This document shows positions 19,481 through 28,633 of a stretch of 36,468 bases of DNA, piece by piece. This DNA is from a virus. The translations under genes and the position numbers were made by a program. Every line of letters begins with the position of its first letter. Positions within the stretch are counted from its first letter, which is position 1. Where the stretch lies: IMG/VR virus record IMGVR_UViG_3300035670_000695, positions 1 to 36,468 of that record; one strand, written 5' to 3'. The notes below the pieces were generated by a model. That model was not told where the DNA came from. It saw only the letters and a program-made list of their open reading frames with translations, and made no database searches.

Positions 19481-20763
19481 TGGCAACAGTAAACAGTGCG
19501 CCCACCATAGCTGTATCGGCATACGAACCAGCAAAATATATTGTAACCTCTATTAGTACAGCTTCTCAGATTGAAAAAATAGTTGTCAATGTGCGCTCGG
19601 CTGCAAGCGGTGGCGGTGTTTTGCTGGGTACGCTATATAAAGACTGGCGGCGAAAGGTATTTGTTTCCGGAAGCTCCTACACCTATGAGTTTGAGGTAGA
19701 TATTAGTGGTCTACTTCAGTCACTTTTAGCACCTGCAAGCAATGCGAGAAGCAGGCAGTTTCTTCTGCCAGCGACGCAAAATATAGACTGTAATACTTCG
19801 TATTTGCAGTACTTTATGGAGTTTAGGTTCTTGTTTCGTGATCCTGCCACGAACACACTTAGCGATCTGGGTGACCTAGAGCGTATAAATACAGGCGTAA
19901 CAGCCTTTAATGTAATACGTCCTAATAAGTCTATTTTACAGGTGTTTAAGGATAGCCTTTATAGGATATATGGCATTCCTCCTTCATATCAAAAGTTATA
20001 CAACTATAACACAGGTGCTCAGATACCTATTAAATTTAGCGATCATTACCAGGTTGTTTTTAACGCTAATACGCTTTGGTTTGTCGAAATAGTGGAAACG
20101 CTAGCTAATGGCACAACTCATTCAAGTTATTACAATTTAGGAGCAACCATAAGAGTCACGTCAACAAAGATGTACTCAGTCAATGTTGGACCTAATTATT
20201 TAAAAGCTTTAGCTTCCTCAAACTATGATGGAGCTATAAAGCCTTTATTCACAACGACTGTAAGTTATACTATCTGCTTGACAGGTTCAGGGAAAAATCA
20301 GCTATCGGAAAAGCTTACTTTTCAAATAATGCCCGAATGTCAAAGCGGCCTTCGCCTTGCTTGGCTTAACCAGTTGGCTGGTGTAGATATGTACACCTTT
20401 GATGCAAGGGTAGTGACAGGTGTGGAAGGTAAAAGCGAAATAGGCATCCGGCCTAACGTTTGGGCAAGCGCTACTGAAGTGGCACTGCCTGACAGCAGGG
20501 GCAGCTTCAAACCGTTCACGCAGCGGGATGAATACTACGAAGTAGAAACGCGAATTGCGCGGGCTGAGCTAGCCGAGTTCTTAAGCCAGATACTTACCAG
20601 CTCGGAAGTGTATATTTACGACACAAATATATCTAGTACTAACCCTTACCAGTCGGTCGTCATAGTAGATGGAAGCCTAGAGGTGTCGGACACAGAAGAG
20701 ATAGGATTGATACTAAAGTTCAAGGTTTACCCAGCCAACCAAACACCAACCCACGTACAATAG
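19480..20763 (+). CDS. Minor tail protein, 427 residues
   Basis: A beta-rich protein with strands throughout (VVNVRSAASGGG, YTYEFEVDISGLLQ, FMEFRFLFRDP). The phrase LRLAWLNQLAGVDMYTFDAR (about residues 294-313) recurs, as I remember, in Bacteroidota phage tail proteins encoded beside the tape measure. It starts on the stop of the previous gene. It is probably a distal tail or baseplate component. Confidence 0.6.
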   Translation: MATVNSAPTIAVSAYEPAKYIVTSISTASQIEKIVVNVRSAASGGGVLLGTLYKDWRRKVFVSGSSYTYEFEVDISGLLQSLLAPASNARSRQFLLPATQNIDCNTSYLQYFMEFRFLFRDPATNTLSDLGDLERINTGVTAFNVIRPNKSILQVFKDSLYRIYGIPPSYQKLYNYNTGAQIPIKFSDHYQVVFNANTLWFVEIVETLANGTTHSSYYNLGATIRVTSTKMYSVNVGPNYLKALASSNYDGAIKPLFTTTVSYTICLTGSGKNQLSEKLTFQIMPECQSGLRLAWLNQLAGVDMYTFDARVVTGVEGKSEIGIRPNVWASATEVALPDSRGSFKPFTQRDEYYEVETRIARAELAEFLSQILTSSEVYIYDTNISSTNPYQSVVIVDGSLEVSDTEEIGLILKFKVYPANQTPTHVQ

Positions 20764-20764
20764 G

Positions 20765-22861
20765 ATGCCTAGAACGGAAATATACATAGATAATCAGTTG
20801 ATAAATCAGGTAGAAGGAGCGCAGCCAATGGCGCTCACCCTTCGCCTAGATGCTCAGGAAGCACCCGGACAAATATCGGGCTACTTCGCCAAGCGGCCTA
20901 TCACGATACCAGCAGACAAACAAACTCTGGCGGTATTTGGTGACTGGATAGATGGTGATCCAAACCTTGCAGTACTAAACCGCAAGCCCTGCCGCATTGA
21001 CGTGGATGGGGTTTCCGTTTTTAGAGGTGTCGCTCAGTTAGACAGTGTTTTTACTGGCAATGGCTCCCATCGTAGGAACGCCCGCAGGATGGAGGCGGTG
21101 CTTACGGCAAATAATGCCGCATGGTTTGGGCAGATGAAAACCATACTTGTAAAGGATATTGTCAGCACGTACATAGCAGCTGGCACGATCTGGAACGATA
21201 CGTTTGTAGCTGCCAATGACAACAAAGCGCCTTCATCTAGTGCTTGGTGTTTATTTTTAGGCAAGGTTAAAGACTGGAGCAACGCAGATACGATTGAGTA
21301 CACAGACTTAACTTTTGGCGTGTTTCTGACGCAGCTAATTACAAAGGCGTTTAACCTTTGCGGCTATGCAGTAGATAGCACCTTTTTCAGCCATGATGAA
21401 ATACAACGGTACATACTTCCGCTGCCATCTAGGCCATTCCCGGTTGAGTTTGGGGCTGGTTATGAGTTGCGGGTAAAGGATGCAGCTAATACACAGACGT
21501 TTGCTTCTTTGTACCCTACCTACGAAAAGGTTATAATGGCAGCCGATCAAGAATACTTTGATCCTGGCACGCTTTTCGACTTAGGTAATAGTGAATATGA
21601 TGTGCCTTTTACTGGAGAGTATGAAATTACCTACGGAGGGAAAGCAGATGGAAACGACTTCTTTAGAGTAGCCAATATTGCAAACACAGTCTTTACACCT
21701 GCACTTGTTGCGGCTGGTACTAATGACTATATAGAGGCGACTGAAACTATATTTTTGTACAAAGGCGATAAAATGTCGCTATACTTTGCAACAGATGATG
21801 GCATAACGAAAACACCTGGCATTTTTACTTTTTTAATACGCCCAGTTTTTGTTTTTAAGGCAGGGTACGAAATAAACTTAGGTTTGCTCGCTCCTGATAC
21901 CTGGAACATGGCCGATCTGCTTTTAGGCTTTACCCGCGCTTTCAACCTGCAACTAAGCACGAACCTAGACACAGGCCGCGTTCGGATAGAGCCTCAGGAT
22001 GGCTACTACATGGGCGGTACTTATTATGAAGGTTTTTACCAGGATAGCACGCGGGTAGATTTCACTACTAAAATAGACCTGAGTAAGGAAGCAGAACACA
22101 AAGCAAACAACGAGCAAGCGCTTAAGCTCCGCTTGCAATGGGCAACAGACAGCGGTGATGCTAATGCGGAGCAGGTGGACCGTAATAGCTTGCTACCTTC
22201 GTTCTCGGCTGCATACAACTACCCAACGGACAGGTTTGAGGATGGAGAAAACGTGGTAACTATACCGTTTTTCTCAAAATCAATAATGTACAACGCCAAC
22301 GAGATAAGGCACCCTGTTTTCGGGGGCGCTAAGACTCCGCTACTCCCTATACTGCAACTCACGCTACTAGATACCGATTCAGTCACAGAAGGCGAGGACG
22401 CCGGACCGCGAATCCTGTACTACGCTGGCAGAAGGGCCGGTCTAGATGGTTACGTTGCGCGCGGGCTTGGTTCACCCTACGACTACCCGGCTGCATGGTT
22501 CTTTAATTATAATGATGCAGCAGGCAGCAGTCCTTCTTTGAGTTTTTCAGATGAAACGCCAAACGCGTACGGCTCAGCCACGCTTGGACTGGCTTCGCGG
22601 TACTGGCTGCAACGCATAGCGCGCACTGAATGGGGCGAAACAGTTAAAGAATGGATCTTCTGGAAGACAACCGACATTCTAAACCTTGACTTTCGCAAAA
22701 AGCTGCTTATTGATGGGCGTATTTACCTGCTAAAAGAGATTGATGGATACTTACCTGGCTACACAGGCAGCCGTAAAACCATACTCGAGGCAGATTATAT
22801 ACTGCCTGCAAGCAGGGTGAGCGCACTTGAAAACACTAACATACAAGGACTATTTAGGTAA
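20765..22861 (+). CDS. Large minor tail / baseplate protein, 698 residues
   Basis: The N-terminus (TEIYIDNQLINQVEGAQPM, then KRPITIPADKQT) and an internal hub-like region (NAAWFGQMKTILVKDIVSTY) suggest a baseplate hub or tail-tip protein. It is rich in aromatic residues and long loops (YYMGGTYYEGFYQD). It ends in a TAATG overlap with the tape-measure gene. No carbohydrate-cleaving motif is seen. Position upstream of the tape measure is unusual. Confidence 0.6.
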   Translation: MPRTEIYIDNQLINQVEGAQPMALTLRLDAQEAPGQISGYFAKRPITIPADKQTLAVFGDWIDGDPNLAVLNRKPCRIDVDGVSVFRGVAQLDSVFTGNGSHRRNARRMEAVLTANNAAWFGQMKTILVKDIVSTYIAAGTIWNDTFVAANDNKAPSSSAWCLFLGKVKDWSNADTIEYTDLTFGVFLTQLITKAFNLCGYAVDSTFFSHDEIQRYILPLPSRPFPVEFGAGYELRVKDAANTQTFASLYPTYEKVIMAADQEYFDPGTLFDLGNSEYDVPFTGEYEITYGGKADGNDFFRVANIANTVFTPALVAAGTNDYIEATETIFLYKGDKMSLYFATDDGITKTPGIFTFLIRPVFVFKAGYEINLGLLAPDTWNMADLLLGFTRAFNLQLSTNLDTGRVRIEPQDGYYMGGTYYEGFYQDSTRVDFTTKIDLSKEAEHKANNEQALKLRLQWATDSGDANAEQVDRNSLLPSFSAAYNYPTDRFEDGENVVTIPFFSKSIMYNANEIRHPVFGGAKTPLLPILQLTLLDTDSVTEGEDAGPRILYYAGRRAGLDGYVARGLGSPYDYPAAWFFNYNDAAGSSPSLSFSDETPNAYGSATLGLASRYWLQRIARTEWGETVKEWIFWKTTDILNLDFRKKLLIDGRIYLLKEIDGYLPGYTGSRKTILEADYILPASRVSALENTNIQGLFR

Positions 22862-25800
22862 TGGCAACTAAAAAGATATTATTCCAGGTCGAAATAGAAG
22901 GATCTGAGCAAATTATAAGAACGCAAAAGCAGCTAGCCGAAGCGATCAAGGCTACCAATGAGCAACTAAAGCAAACGGAGCTAGGTACGGAGGAGTACAG
23001 AAAACTGGAGGCTGAGCTTGGAAAGCTAAAAAACGCTCAGAAGGATGTAGCCGACAGCCAAAAAGCGGTGCAGCGCGAACTGGAAGTACAGGCATCAGGT
23101 GGCGCACGTACCTACCGCGCACTTAATGCAGAGTTGGTAAACCTTCGCAGCCTTTACAAGGAGCTGACAGAAGTTGAGCGTAATTCTCAAATAGGCGTTG
23201 AAATGCGAAAGCAGATACAGCTACTAGATGCAGAATTAAAGGATATTGACGCAAGCATAGGGCAGTTTCAGCGAAACGTGGGTAACTACTCCCAAGCCTT
23301 TGAACCTTTAAAGGGCCTGTTATCCTCTTCCGTTCCTGGCTTCTCCCAGTTAGCAGGCGCAGCAGATGCGGCCCGTACAGGTATTGGTCAGGTGGGGCAG
23401 GCTGCCACGCTGAGCGGTAAGGCTATAACTAGTATGTTCGTTGGTTTCCAGGCTATTAGCTTAATACTGGAAGGGGTGCAGGCTATTAGGGAGTTTGCAG
23501 CAGAAACTAACAAGCTACGCGGGGAAATACAGCGGCTTGGTAATGAAACAACCGAGCAAGCAGCAGCGGCCACGAGCAAGATCATAGCGCTGGGTAATAC
23601 TTTCAAGGCAGACCAAGAGGAGCTACTAAAGGCCACGAACGCAGTCGCTCAAAACTTTGGTATCAGCTACGAAGAGGCACTAAAGAAAATTGAAACAGGC
23701 TACCTAGCTGGAGCTGATGCCAACGGTAAATTTTTGGATGCGCTGACAGAGTTTGCACCGAAGGCGAAAGGAGCCGGTGCGAGTGCGGATCAGTTGTTTG
23801 TTTCCCTTACTCAGGCAGGGCAGGCAGGATTAGAAGAGGAAGAAGTACTAGAGAAAATCATTCAAAAGTCTGACCAACTTACTACTAGCTTGGAAAGTTT
23901 AGTAGATCAAAACGATGAACTAACCAAAAAGCAAAGTGAGCAGTTAAAGGTAGAGGAAGAAATAGCGGCTAATAAAGTAGCGCTGTCCGAAAATATTACA
24001 AAGCTATTTGGAACGCAGTCTGGCTTTTTGTCTTACCTACAAAACACAGGGCTTAAAATCCTAAATAGTTGGCTCGGGTTTGTTCAAAAGGTGTTTGGGG
24101 CTTATAATGGCCTATATGAAGCCGGCAAACTGCTTTTAGGCGGTGAATTTTCCATCACGAAGCTGACCGAAGCGTTTAACAAAGGCGTAGCGGACAGTTT
24201 GGCATCCGGTGAAAAAGCATTGGAGCAGCAAAAGGAAGCAGCCGAAAACCAAGCACTACTTGAGGCGCAACGCCTAGCAGCGGAAGCAAAGCAGGAAGAA
24301 CTAGACCGAAAAGCAGGCGAACGACTGAAAGCAGGCGAAGCAGCAAAGAAAGCGCAGGAAGCACAAGCGAAACTAAACGAGGAAGCCATAAAGGCTCAGG
24401 AAACCTACGGTGAGCAGCGCATCCAGCTACTCAATGAACTGACAAAAAAGCTGGCAGATGTAACCATCGAGGGCATACAAAATGAAACAGCTAAAGAAAT
24501 AGCGGAGGAGCAGCAGCGGTTTGAGCTGGTAAAGGCTGAGTTAGCGAAGCAAGAAACAGAGTTAGTAAAAGCTCAGGAAGAAGCGAGGCAGGCAATTATA
24601 GAAGCTAAAGGTAAAACATCTGACGAAGTCAAGGTATTTGACCGCCAAGCAGATGCAGATGTAGAAGCGCAAAGAAAGCAAACAAACGCTATCTTAGAGC
24701 AGGAAGAACAGCAGCACCAACTACGCCTACAGCAGATCAGGAACGACGCAAGGAAGCAGGAAGCAACGGACCGCCTCCAGGCGATTAGTGCAAATATTAA
24801 AGCAGTTCAGGAAGGGTACAAACAGCAGGCAACAGCAGCAGCGATTGAACTAAATCAGGCAATAACCGAAGCGCTACAAAGCGGGGAGGATGCAGGCACG
24901 CTAACAGTACAAATTAAAGCGGAGTATGATAAGGCAGCAGCGCAGCGCGCTATCCAGGAAGCCGAGCAGCAAATAGCAACGATACAGGCAGCGCTTACCC
25001 GCTTGGCTGAGGATGACACGATAACAAATGCAAGCATTGAAGAATATCAGCTTTTAACCTCCCAGCTCGATGCTTACCAGCTAGCGCGCACCGAAGCGGA
25101 GAAGCAGTACACGCAGATCGTAACGACTGAGGAAAAGAAAAGGGAAGACGAACGCAAAAAGGGGCTTGAGTTTGCATTAGAAACTTTAGGCACAGTGGCT
25201 TCTGTATTTGATCAATTCCAAGCAGCAGCATCACAAAGGGAGCAGAACGCACTAGATGAACGAGCGCAGCAGCAGGCAGAACGCATTGAAAATATAGAAA
25301 AGCAGCTGGAAACGGCTAGCGGTGCGCAAAAGAAACGATTGGAGGCGCAACTAAAATCAGAAATAGCGGCTGCCGAACGGCTGGACAAAGAGAAAGAGCA
25401 ACTGGAGAAGGAGGAAGCGCGCAGGGCAAAGGCATTTGCAATAGTACAGGCAATTATAAACACCGCCTTAGCTGTTACACGCGCTCTTGCTACCTCCGGT
25501 CCGGTCGGTGCGGTGCTTGCTGCTGCTTTAGGCGCTGCCCAGATTGCTACCATCACAGCGCAACCGGCTGCCGAAGGAGGCCTGATGGGCGCAGATGTAC
25601 CGCAAATGAAGGATGGGCTGGTAGTTACTAAACAGAATATACCAACGATGCGCAACGGTGACAACGTCTTAGCAACCGTAAAGCGCGGGGAAGTAGTACT
25701 TAATAAAAGGCAGCAGGCAGCGTTAGGCGGCCCGGCTACGTTTAGGAAAATTGGTGTGCCTGGCTTTGCTGATGGCGGTTTGGTAGGGGGAGCGCCTCGC

Positions 25801-25977
25801 ATAGCAGATGTAACCAGCGAAACGCTGACAAAGCTAGAGCAAGGCCAAGCGCTACTGGCACAGTATATACAGGCAACAAACCAGCGGATTGATCGGATAC
25901 AGACGTACGTCGTGACCGAGGACATAGTTACAGAGGTGAACACTGGTAATAGAGTCCGGACCGCTGCCATACTTTAG
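22861..25977 (+). CDS. Tape measure protein, 1,038 residues
   Basis: Long coiled coils (residues about 8-125 and 440-720, repeated AEAKQEELDRK-type heptads rich in Ala, Glu, Gln), a hydrophobic segment near 185-205 (VGFQAISLILEGVQ) and one near 860-895 (AFAIVQAIINTALAVTRALA, then AVLAAALGAAQ). The C-terminal GLMGADVPQMKDGLVV, GEVVLNKRQQAALGG and FADGGLVGG are standard for tape measures. The length predicts a tail of about 150 nm by the usual 0.15 nm per residue rule. It fixes the siphovirus assignment. Confidence 0.93.
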   Translation: MATKKILFQVEIEGSEQIIRTQKQLAEAIKATNEQLKQTELGTEEYRKLEAELGKLKNAQKDVADSQKAVQRELEVQASGGARTYRALNAELVNLRSLYKELTEVERNSQIGVEMRKQIQLLDAELKDIDASIGQFQRNVGNYSQAFEPLKGLLSSSVPGFSQLAGAADAARTGIGQVGQAATLSGKAITSMFVGFQAISLILEGVQAIREFAAETNKLRGEIQRLGNETTEQAAAATSKIIALGNTFKADQEELLKATNAVAQNFGISYEEALKKIETGYLAGADANGKFLDALTEFAPKAKGAGASADQLFVSLTQAGQAGLEEEEVLEKIIQKSDQLTTSLESLVDQNDELTKKQSEQLKVEEEIAANKVALSENITKLFGTQSGFLSYLQNTGLKILNSWLGFVQKVFGAYNGLYEAGKLLLGGEFSITKLTEAFNKGVADSLASGEKALEQQKEAAENQALLEAQRLAAEAKQEELDRKAGERLKAGEAAKKAQEAQAKLNEEAIKAQETYGEQRIQLLNELTKKLADVTIEGIQNETAKEIAEEQQRFELVKAELAKQETELVKAQEEARQAIIEAKGKTSDEVKVFDRQADADVEAQRKQTNAILEQEEQQHQLRLQQIRNDARKQEATDRLQAISANIKAVQEGYKQQATAAAIELNQAITEALQSGEDAGTLTVQIKAEYDKAAAQRAIQEAEQQIATIQAALTRLAEDDTITNASIEEYQLLTSQLDAYQLARTEAEKQYTQIVTTEEKKREDERKKGLEFALETLGTVASVFDQFQAAASQREQNALDERAQQQAERIENIEKQLETASGAQKKRLEAQLKSEIAAAERLDKEKEQLEKEEARRAKAFAIVQAIINTALAVTRALATSGPVGAVLAAALGAAQIATITAQPAAEGGLMGADVPQMKDGLVVTKQNIPTMRNGDNVLATVKRGEVVLNKRQQAALGGPATFRKIGVPGFADGGLVGGAPRIADVTSETLTKLEQGQALLAQYIQATNQRIDRIQTYVVTEDIVTEVNTGNRVRTAAIL

Positions 25978-26009
25978 GCGAAGATTTTAGGATGATAAGA
26001 GGTCAATTT

Positions 26010-26042
26010 AGCCCGCAGCCGTAATGGTTCGCGGGCTTTTTT
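26010..26042 (+). terminator. Rho-independent terminator after the tail operon
   Basis: AGCCCGC (26010-26016) with GCGGGCT (26031-26037) is perfect, with AGCC/GGTT stacked inside, and six T follow. It is the strongest terminator in the window. Confidence 0.9.
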
Positions 26043-26082
26043 GTTCTTTTTTCAGTTCTTTAAAATTATTTTTAAAAATAGT

Positions 26083-26114
26083 TTTGAAATATAGAAGGCA
26101 GTGTATTATCTTTG
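26083..26114 (+). promoter_or_regulatory. Strong Bacteroidota-type promoter
   Basis: TTTG (26083-26086), a 20-nt spacer and TATCTTTG (26107-26114). The preceding AAATTATTTTTAAAAA block and the following TTTGCC match the promoter at 8624, showing duplicated promoter cassettes. Confidence 0.8.
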
Positions 26115-26163
26115 CCTAACAATTAACGAACAACACATTTTTAACTTCTAAATTTTTAAAAAC

Positions 26164-26697
26164 ATGACACACGCAATTCATTCACTTAAGGCAGCTACAA
26201 CTGAGTACGTAAGCCAGTACGGTATTAATCAATTCATTTCTGGTCAAATGACAGCTAATGACTTAGCGACGATGTACAATCAAGTAGATGAGCTTAACGG
26301 CTTAACTATTGACGAGGCCGAGCAAATCATCCTAGGTAAGCTAGATGAGTTTATCTCTTCTATTGAAGACGAAAACGAAGTAGCAGAGTTTTGGGAAAAT
26401 GTTTCTGAGCATGCAGAATACAGCGACGATTCAGCACTAGCAACTGTGTCTATTTATTTGTCAGGAAAAACAATAAACACAGATTTTTTCATCAAGAATT
26501 ATGTCACAAAAAGCGCATTCGGAAGACTTACTGGTCTTGATACTTGGCGGCTTTTATTGTCACGAGCAAAAAGAATTGATGTAAGGCATTCTGACTTTGA
26601 CGCATACGAAGAACATATAACTGTTTGCGGAACTACGTTCAAGGTCGTAACAACCTGTAGCCCTAACGGCAATGAGGTGTCTGTAAACGAAATTTAA
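26164..26697 (+). CDS. Hypothetical acidic protein, 177 residues
   Basis: First gene after a strong promoter. It is acidic (DEAEQIILGKLDEFISSIED, ENEVAEFWENVSEHAEY) with a C-terminal beta segment (EHITVCGTTFKVVTTC). Acidic early phage proteins may mimic DNA or bind host factors, but nothing here is diagnostic. It ends 7 nt before a hairpin of the repeated family. Confidence 0.66.
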   Translation: MTHAIHSLKAATTEYVSQYGINQFISGQMTANDLATMYNQVDELNGLTIDEAEQIILGKLDEFISSIEDENEVAEFWENVSEHAEYSDDSALATVSIYLSGKTINTDFFIKNYVTKSAFGRLTGLDTWRLLLSRAKRIDVRHSDFDAYEEHITVCGTTFKVVTTCSPNGNEVSVNEI

Positions 26698-26704
26698 TTC
26701 CAAC

Positions 26705-26731
26705 GCCCTGTCAGCTAACAACTGGCAGGGC
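26705..26731 (+). other. Hairpin element, copy 4 (divergent)
   Basis: GCCCTG (26705-26710) with CAGGGC (26726-26731), then T-G, C-G, A-T, G-C pairs inside, and a three-base loop. It has the same 27-nt length and layout as copies 1 and 2, but a different stem and core. TAAACTTTT follows, so weak termination is possible. Confidence 0.6.
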
Positions 26732-26745
26732 TAAACTTTTATACC

Positions 26746-26973
26746 ATGCAAGCTTTACCAAAACGCGACATAGCAACAGTGCCAGCCGGCAACGGCATGT
26801 ACTATATTACCATCAAAGAAACCAGAGCGCGGTTAAACTTTAACCACATGATGGATGCAACGCTAACAGCTAACAAGTACCGGGATCTACTAGGCCAGGA
26901 TGTCACAGTACTTATGCACGTCACACCAATAGACGTTCCACTTTTTTATCTACTTGTACAAAAAAGTTTTTAA
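26746..26973 (+). CDS. Hypothetical protein, 75 residues
   Basis: A beta-rich protein (GMYYITIKETRARLNF, DVTVLMHVTPIDVPLFYLLV). No known domain. Its 3' end carries the -33 region of the next promoter (26967). It lies between the hairpin at 26705 and the exported-protein gene. Confidence 0.55.
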   Translation: MQALPKRDIATVPAGNGMYYITIKETRARLNFNHMMDATLTANKYRDLLGQDVTVLMHVTPIDVPLFYLLVQKSF

Positions 26974-26998
26974 AAATCATTTGAGAATATTACCTTTG
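26967..26998 (+). promoter_or_regulatory. Promoter for the exonuclease block
   Basis: A T-run (26967-26971), a 19-nt spacer and TACCTTTG (26991-26998). ACATTCAACAAC follows in the leader, as after the promoter at 2823 and before the gene at 4538. Confidence 0.62.
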
Positions 26999-27024
26999 CT
27001 AGACATTCAACAACTCTTTATAAC

Positions 27025-27234
27025 ATGAAACTTTTAATTATTGCTTTCGCGCTGCTTCCTGCCTTTGGTATAGCTCAGACACAGCAGCCAACAACAAAAA
27101 AGCCGCCCACCATTGCGGCTCCAGTACGCCCAACTGAGGCACAATGTGCACAAATGCCGGTAGCTAAGCCGGTTATTAATGACACCACTTTAACTATTCA
27201 ACCGATTTACAATGACCGCACAAGACGCAATTAA
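27025..27234 (+). CDS. Small exported protein, 69 residues
   Basis: A signal peptide (MKLLIIAFALLPAFGIAQ) is followed by a short Pro/Thr-rich mature chain (QQPTTKKPPTIAAPVRPTE) with one Cys. The mature part is probably unstructured in the periplasm. It overlaps the exonuclease gene by 23 nt. It could be a peptide leader or an exclusion factor; function unknown. Confidence 0.6.
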   Translation: MKLLIIAFALLPAFGIAQTQQPTTKKPPTIAAPVRPTEAQCAQMPVAKPVINDTTLTIQPIYNDRTRRN

Positions 27235-28045
27235 CCAATTACTGCAAGAGCAGAAACTCAGTTTTAGCGCCCTAAACGCTTTCGCGACTTCACCGCGTGC
27301 ACTACTCCAATACAAAATGGCGGCCTTCGAGCCTTCGGAGTCTATGGTAGTAGGCCAGATGGTGCATACCTACACGCTGGAGCCTAACGAGGTAAACAGC
27401 CGTTATTTAATACTCCCTGACATGAACGGAGCCACAAAGGAAGGAAAGCAAGCCTGGTACAACCTGTACTGTCACTATGTAGAGCAGGTACCGGAGGATG
27501 GATTCAAGATGAAAATAGATGACACTAAAGCGTCTATCTTAAGCAGTACCGGCCTTCAGCCAGTGAGCGCTAAAATGGTGGAAGCTGCTAAATATATGTC
27601 CGATGCACTCAAAACCAACTCCCAAAGCAGTATTTTTCTTAAAGATGGTGTACCTGAGTTAGCTTTTGCAACCTTTATCGAAGACGTGCAGTTCTCTGGC
27701 CGCGTTGATCTACTGAACAAGCCAGGCAATTATATTGCAGACATTAAGACGATGGCAGATGCAAGCCGCAACGCAGCAGCGCGGGACATTATAAAAAAGC
27801 GCTACCACTGGCAGGCTGCTATATACATGCAAGCGTTTGACGTGGAAGACTTTTACTTTCTTTGCGTTGATAGCAAAGGCGAAGTGTCTGTACATTCTAT
27901 TAGCGAGGCGCTACGCCAACAGGCTATGAGCGAAATAAAAAGCTATGTACAGCGCTTTAAGGAGTGCCTACAGGAACCCGAACTTTTCACCCAGTCGCAG
28001 GAGTTTTACTGTGGCGTAAATGTTCTAGACGTTTATGTTAAATGA
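27212..28045 (+). CDS. RecE-like 5'-3' exonuclease (PD-(D/E)XK family), 277 residues
   Basis: Motifs of the exonuclease VIII family: LSFSALNAFATSPRALLQYK (16-35), GQMVH (48-52, His52), GRVDLLNK with Asp166, ADIKT with Asp177 and Lys179, and the Gln helix HWQAAIYMQ (Gln201). It would make 3' single strands for annealing-type recombination or concatemer formation. No recognisable RecT or Beta partner is adjacent; the SSB-like protein at 3181 may fill that role. It overlaps both neighbours. Confidence 0.87.
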   Translation: MTAQDAINQLLQEQKLSFSALNAFATSPRALLQYKMAAFEPSESMVVGQMVHTYTLEPNEVNSRYLILPDMNGATKEGKQAWYNLYCHYVEQVPEDGFKMKIDDTKASILSSTGLQPVSAKMVEAAKYMSDALKTNSQSSIFLKDGVPELAFATFIEDVQFSGRVDLLNKPGNYIADIKTMADASRNAAARDIIKKRYHWQAAIYMQAFDVEDFYFLCVDSKGEVSVHSISEALRQQAMSEIKSYVQRFKECLQEPELFTQSQEFYCGVNVLDVYVK

Positions 28046-28286
28046 TGGATTATACCAAGTGAGCGGTGACAAGAAAGCCGCATACATTAAAAAGAAAGGC
28101 GCTACGGTGCTGATTATGGAGAAGGAAGGCCAACTGGCTAACCGAGATAAAATAGTACCTGGCAGCTTAAACGACGTTGACGAAAGCGCAGGCTTCAGGG
28201 TGTATCCTTCCAAGTACAGCCCAAATGACACAATAATAGAAGCCTTCTCGGCTTTCGAGCAAAAGCGGAAACCGAGATGGAAGTAA
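28035..28286 (+). CDS. Hypothetical protein, 83 residues
   Basis: A small protein with strands YQVSGDKKAAYIKKKGATVLI and FRVYPSKYSPND. It overlaps the exonuclease gene by 11 nt and the SPOR gene by 10 nt. No recognised domain; it could be a recombination accessory by position. Confidence 0.58.
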   Translation: MLNDGLYQVSGDKKAAYIKKKGATVLIMEKEGQLANRDKIVPGSLNDVDESAGFRVYPSKYSPNDTIIEAFSAFEQKRKPRWK

Positions 28287-28633
28287 AGTTTAAGTGGGCG
28301 CTGGTGCTGCTATCCAGCGCCCTGTTTTTGAAATTCGGCTATCTAAAGCACTGCCAACACCAAGAGCAGCCTGAGCCAGCGCAATACTACGACATTGGAG
28401 AAGTGCCGGGTAATTTTGTAGTAATAGCAGGCAACTTTGAAAGTGTTGAAAACGCTACTCCTTCAGTGCTTCGCCTTCGCTCACTTGGTTACAAATACGC
28501 ATGTGCTATGAAGTATGGCGAAAGGTACAGAGTAGTGGCGAGCCGGCATGAAACCATAGAAGAGGCACACACAGTAGAGGCCGAGTTAGAACAATACAGC
28601 ATTGATTCATTCACAACAACAGTAAAACAATAA
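28277..28633 (+). CDS. Membrane-anchored SPOR-domain protein, 118 residues
   Basis: An N-terminal anchor (WALVLLSSALFLKFGYL, about residues 7-23) is followed by a short Gln/Pro linker and a domain matching SPOR: NFVVIAGNFESVENATPSVL (about 47-66), LRSLGYKYA, YRVVASRHETIEEAHTVEAE and a closing strand SFTTTV. SPOR domains bind denuded glycan strands at the division septum. A phage copy could bring the host wall machinery or lysis proteins to the septum, or disturb division. It overlaps neighbours at both ends. Confidence 0.72.
   Translation: MEVKFKWALVLLSSALFLKFGYLKHCQHQEQPEPAQYYDIGEVPGNFVVIAGNFESVENATPSVLRLRSLGYKYACAMKYGERYRVVASRHETIEEAHTVEAELEQYSIDSFTTTVKQ

Noticed and set aside
25212-25970. 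Minus-strand open frame of 252 residues opposite the tape measure
   Set aside because: Ser/Ala-rich shadow of the tape-measure 3' end; no promoter and no other gene on that strand.
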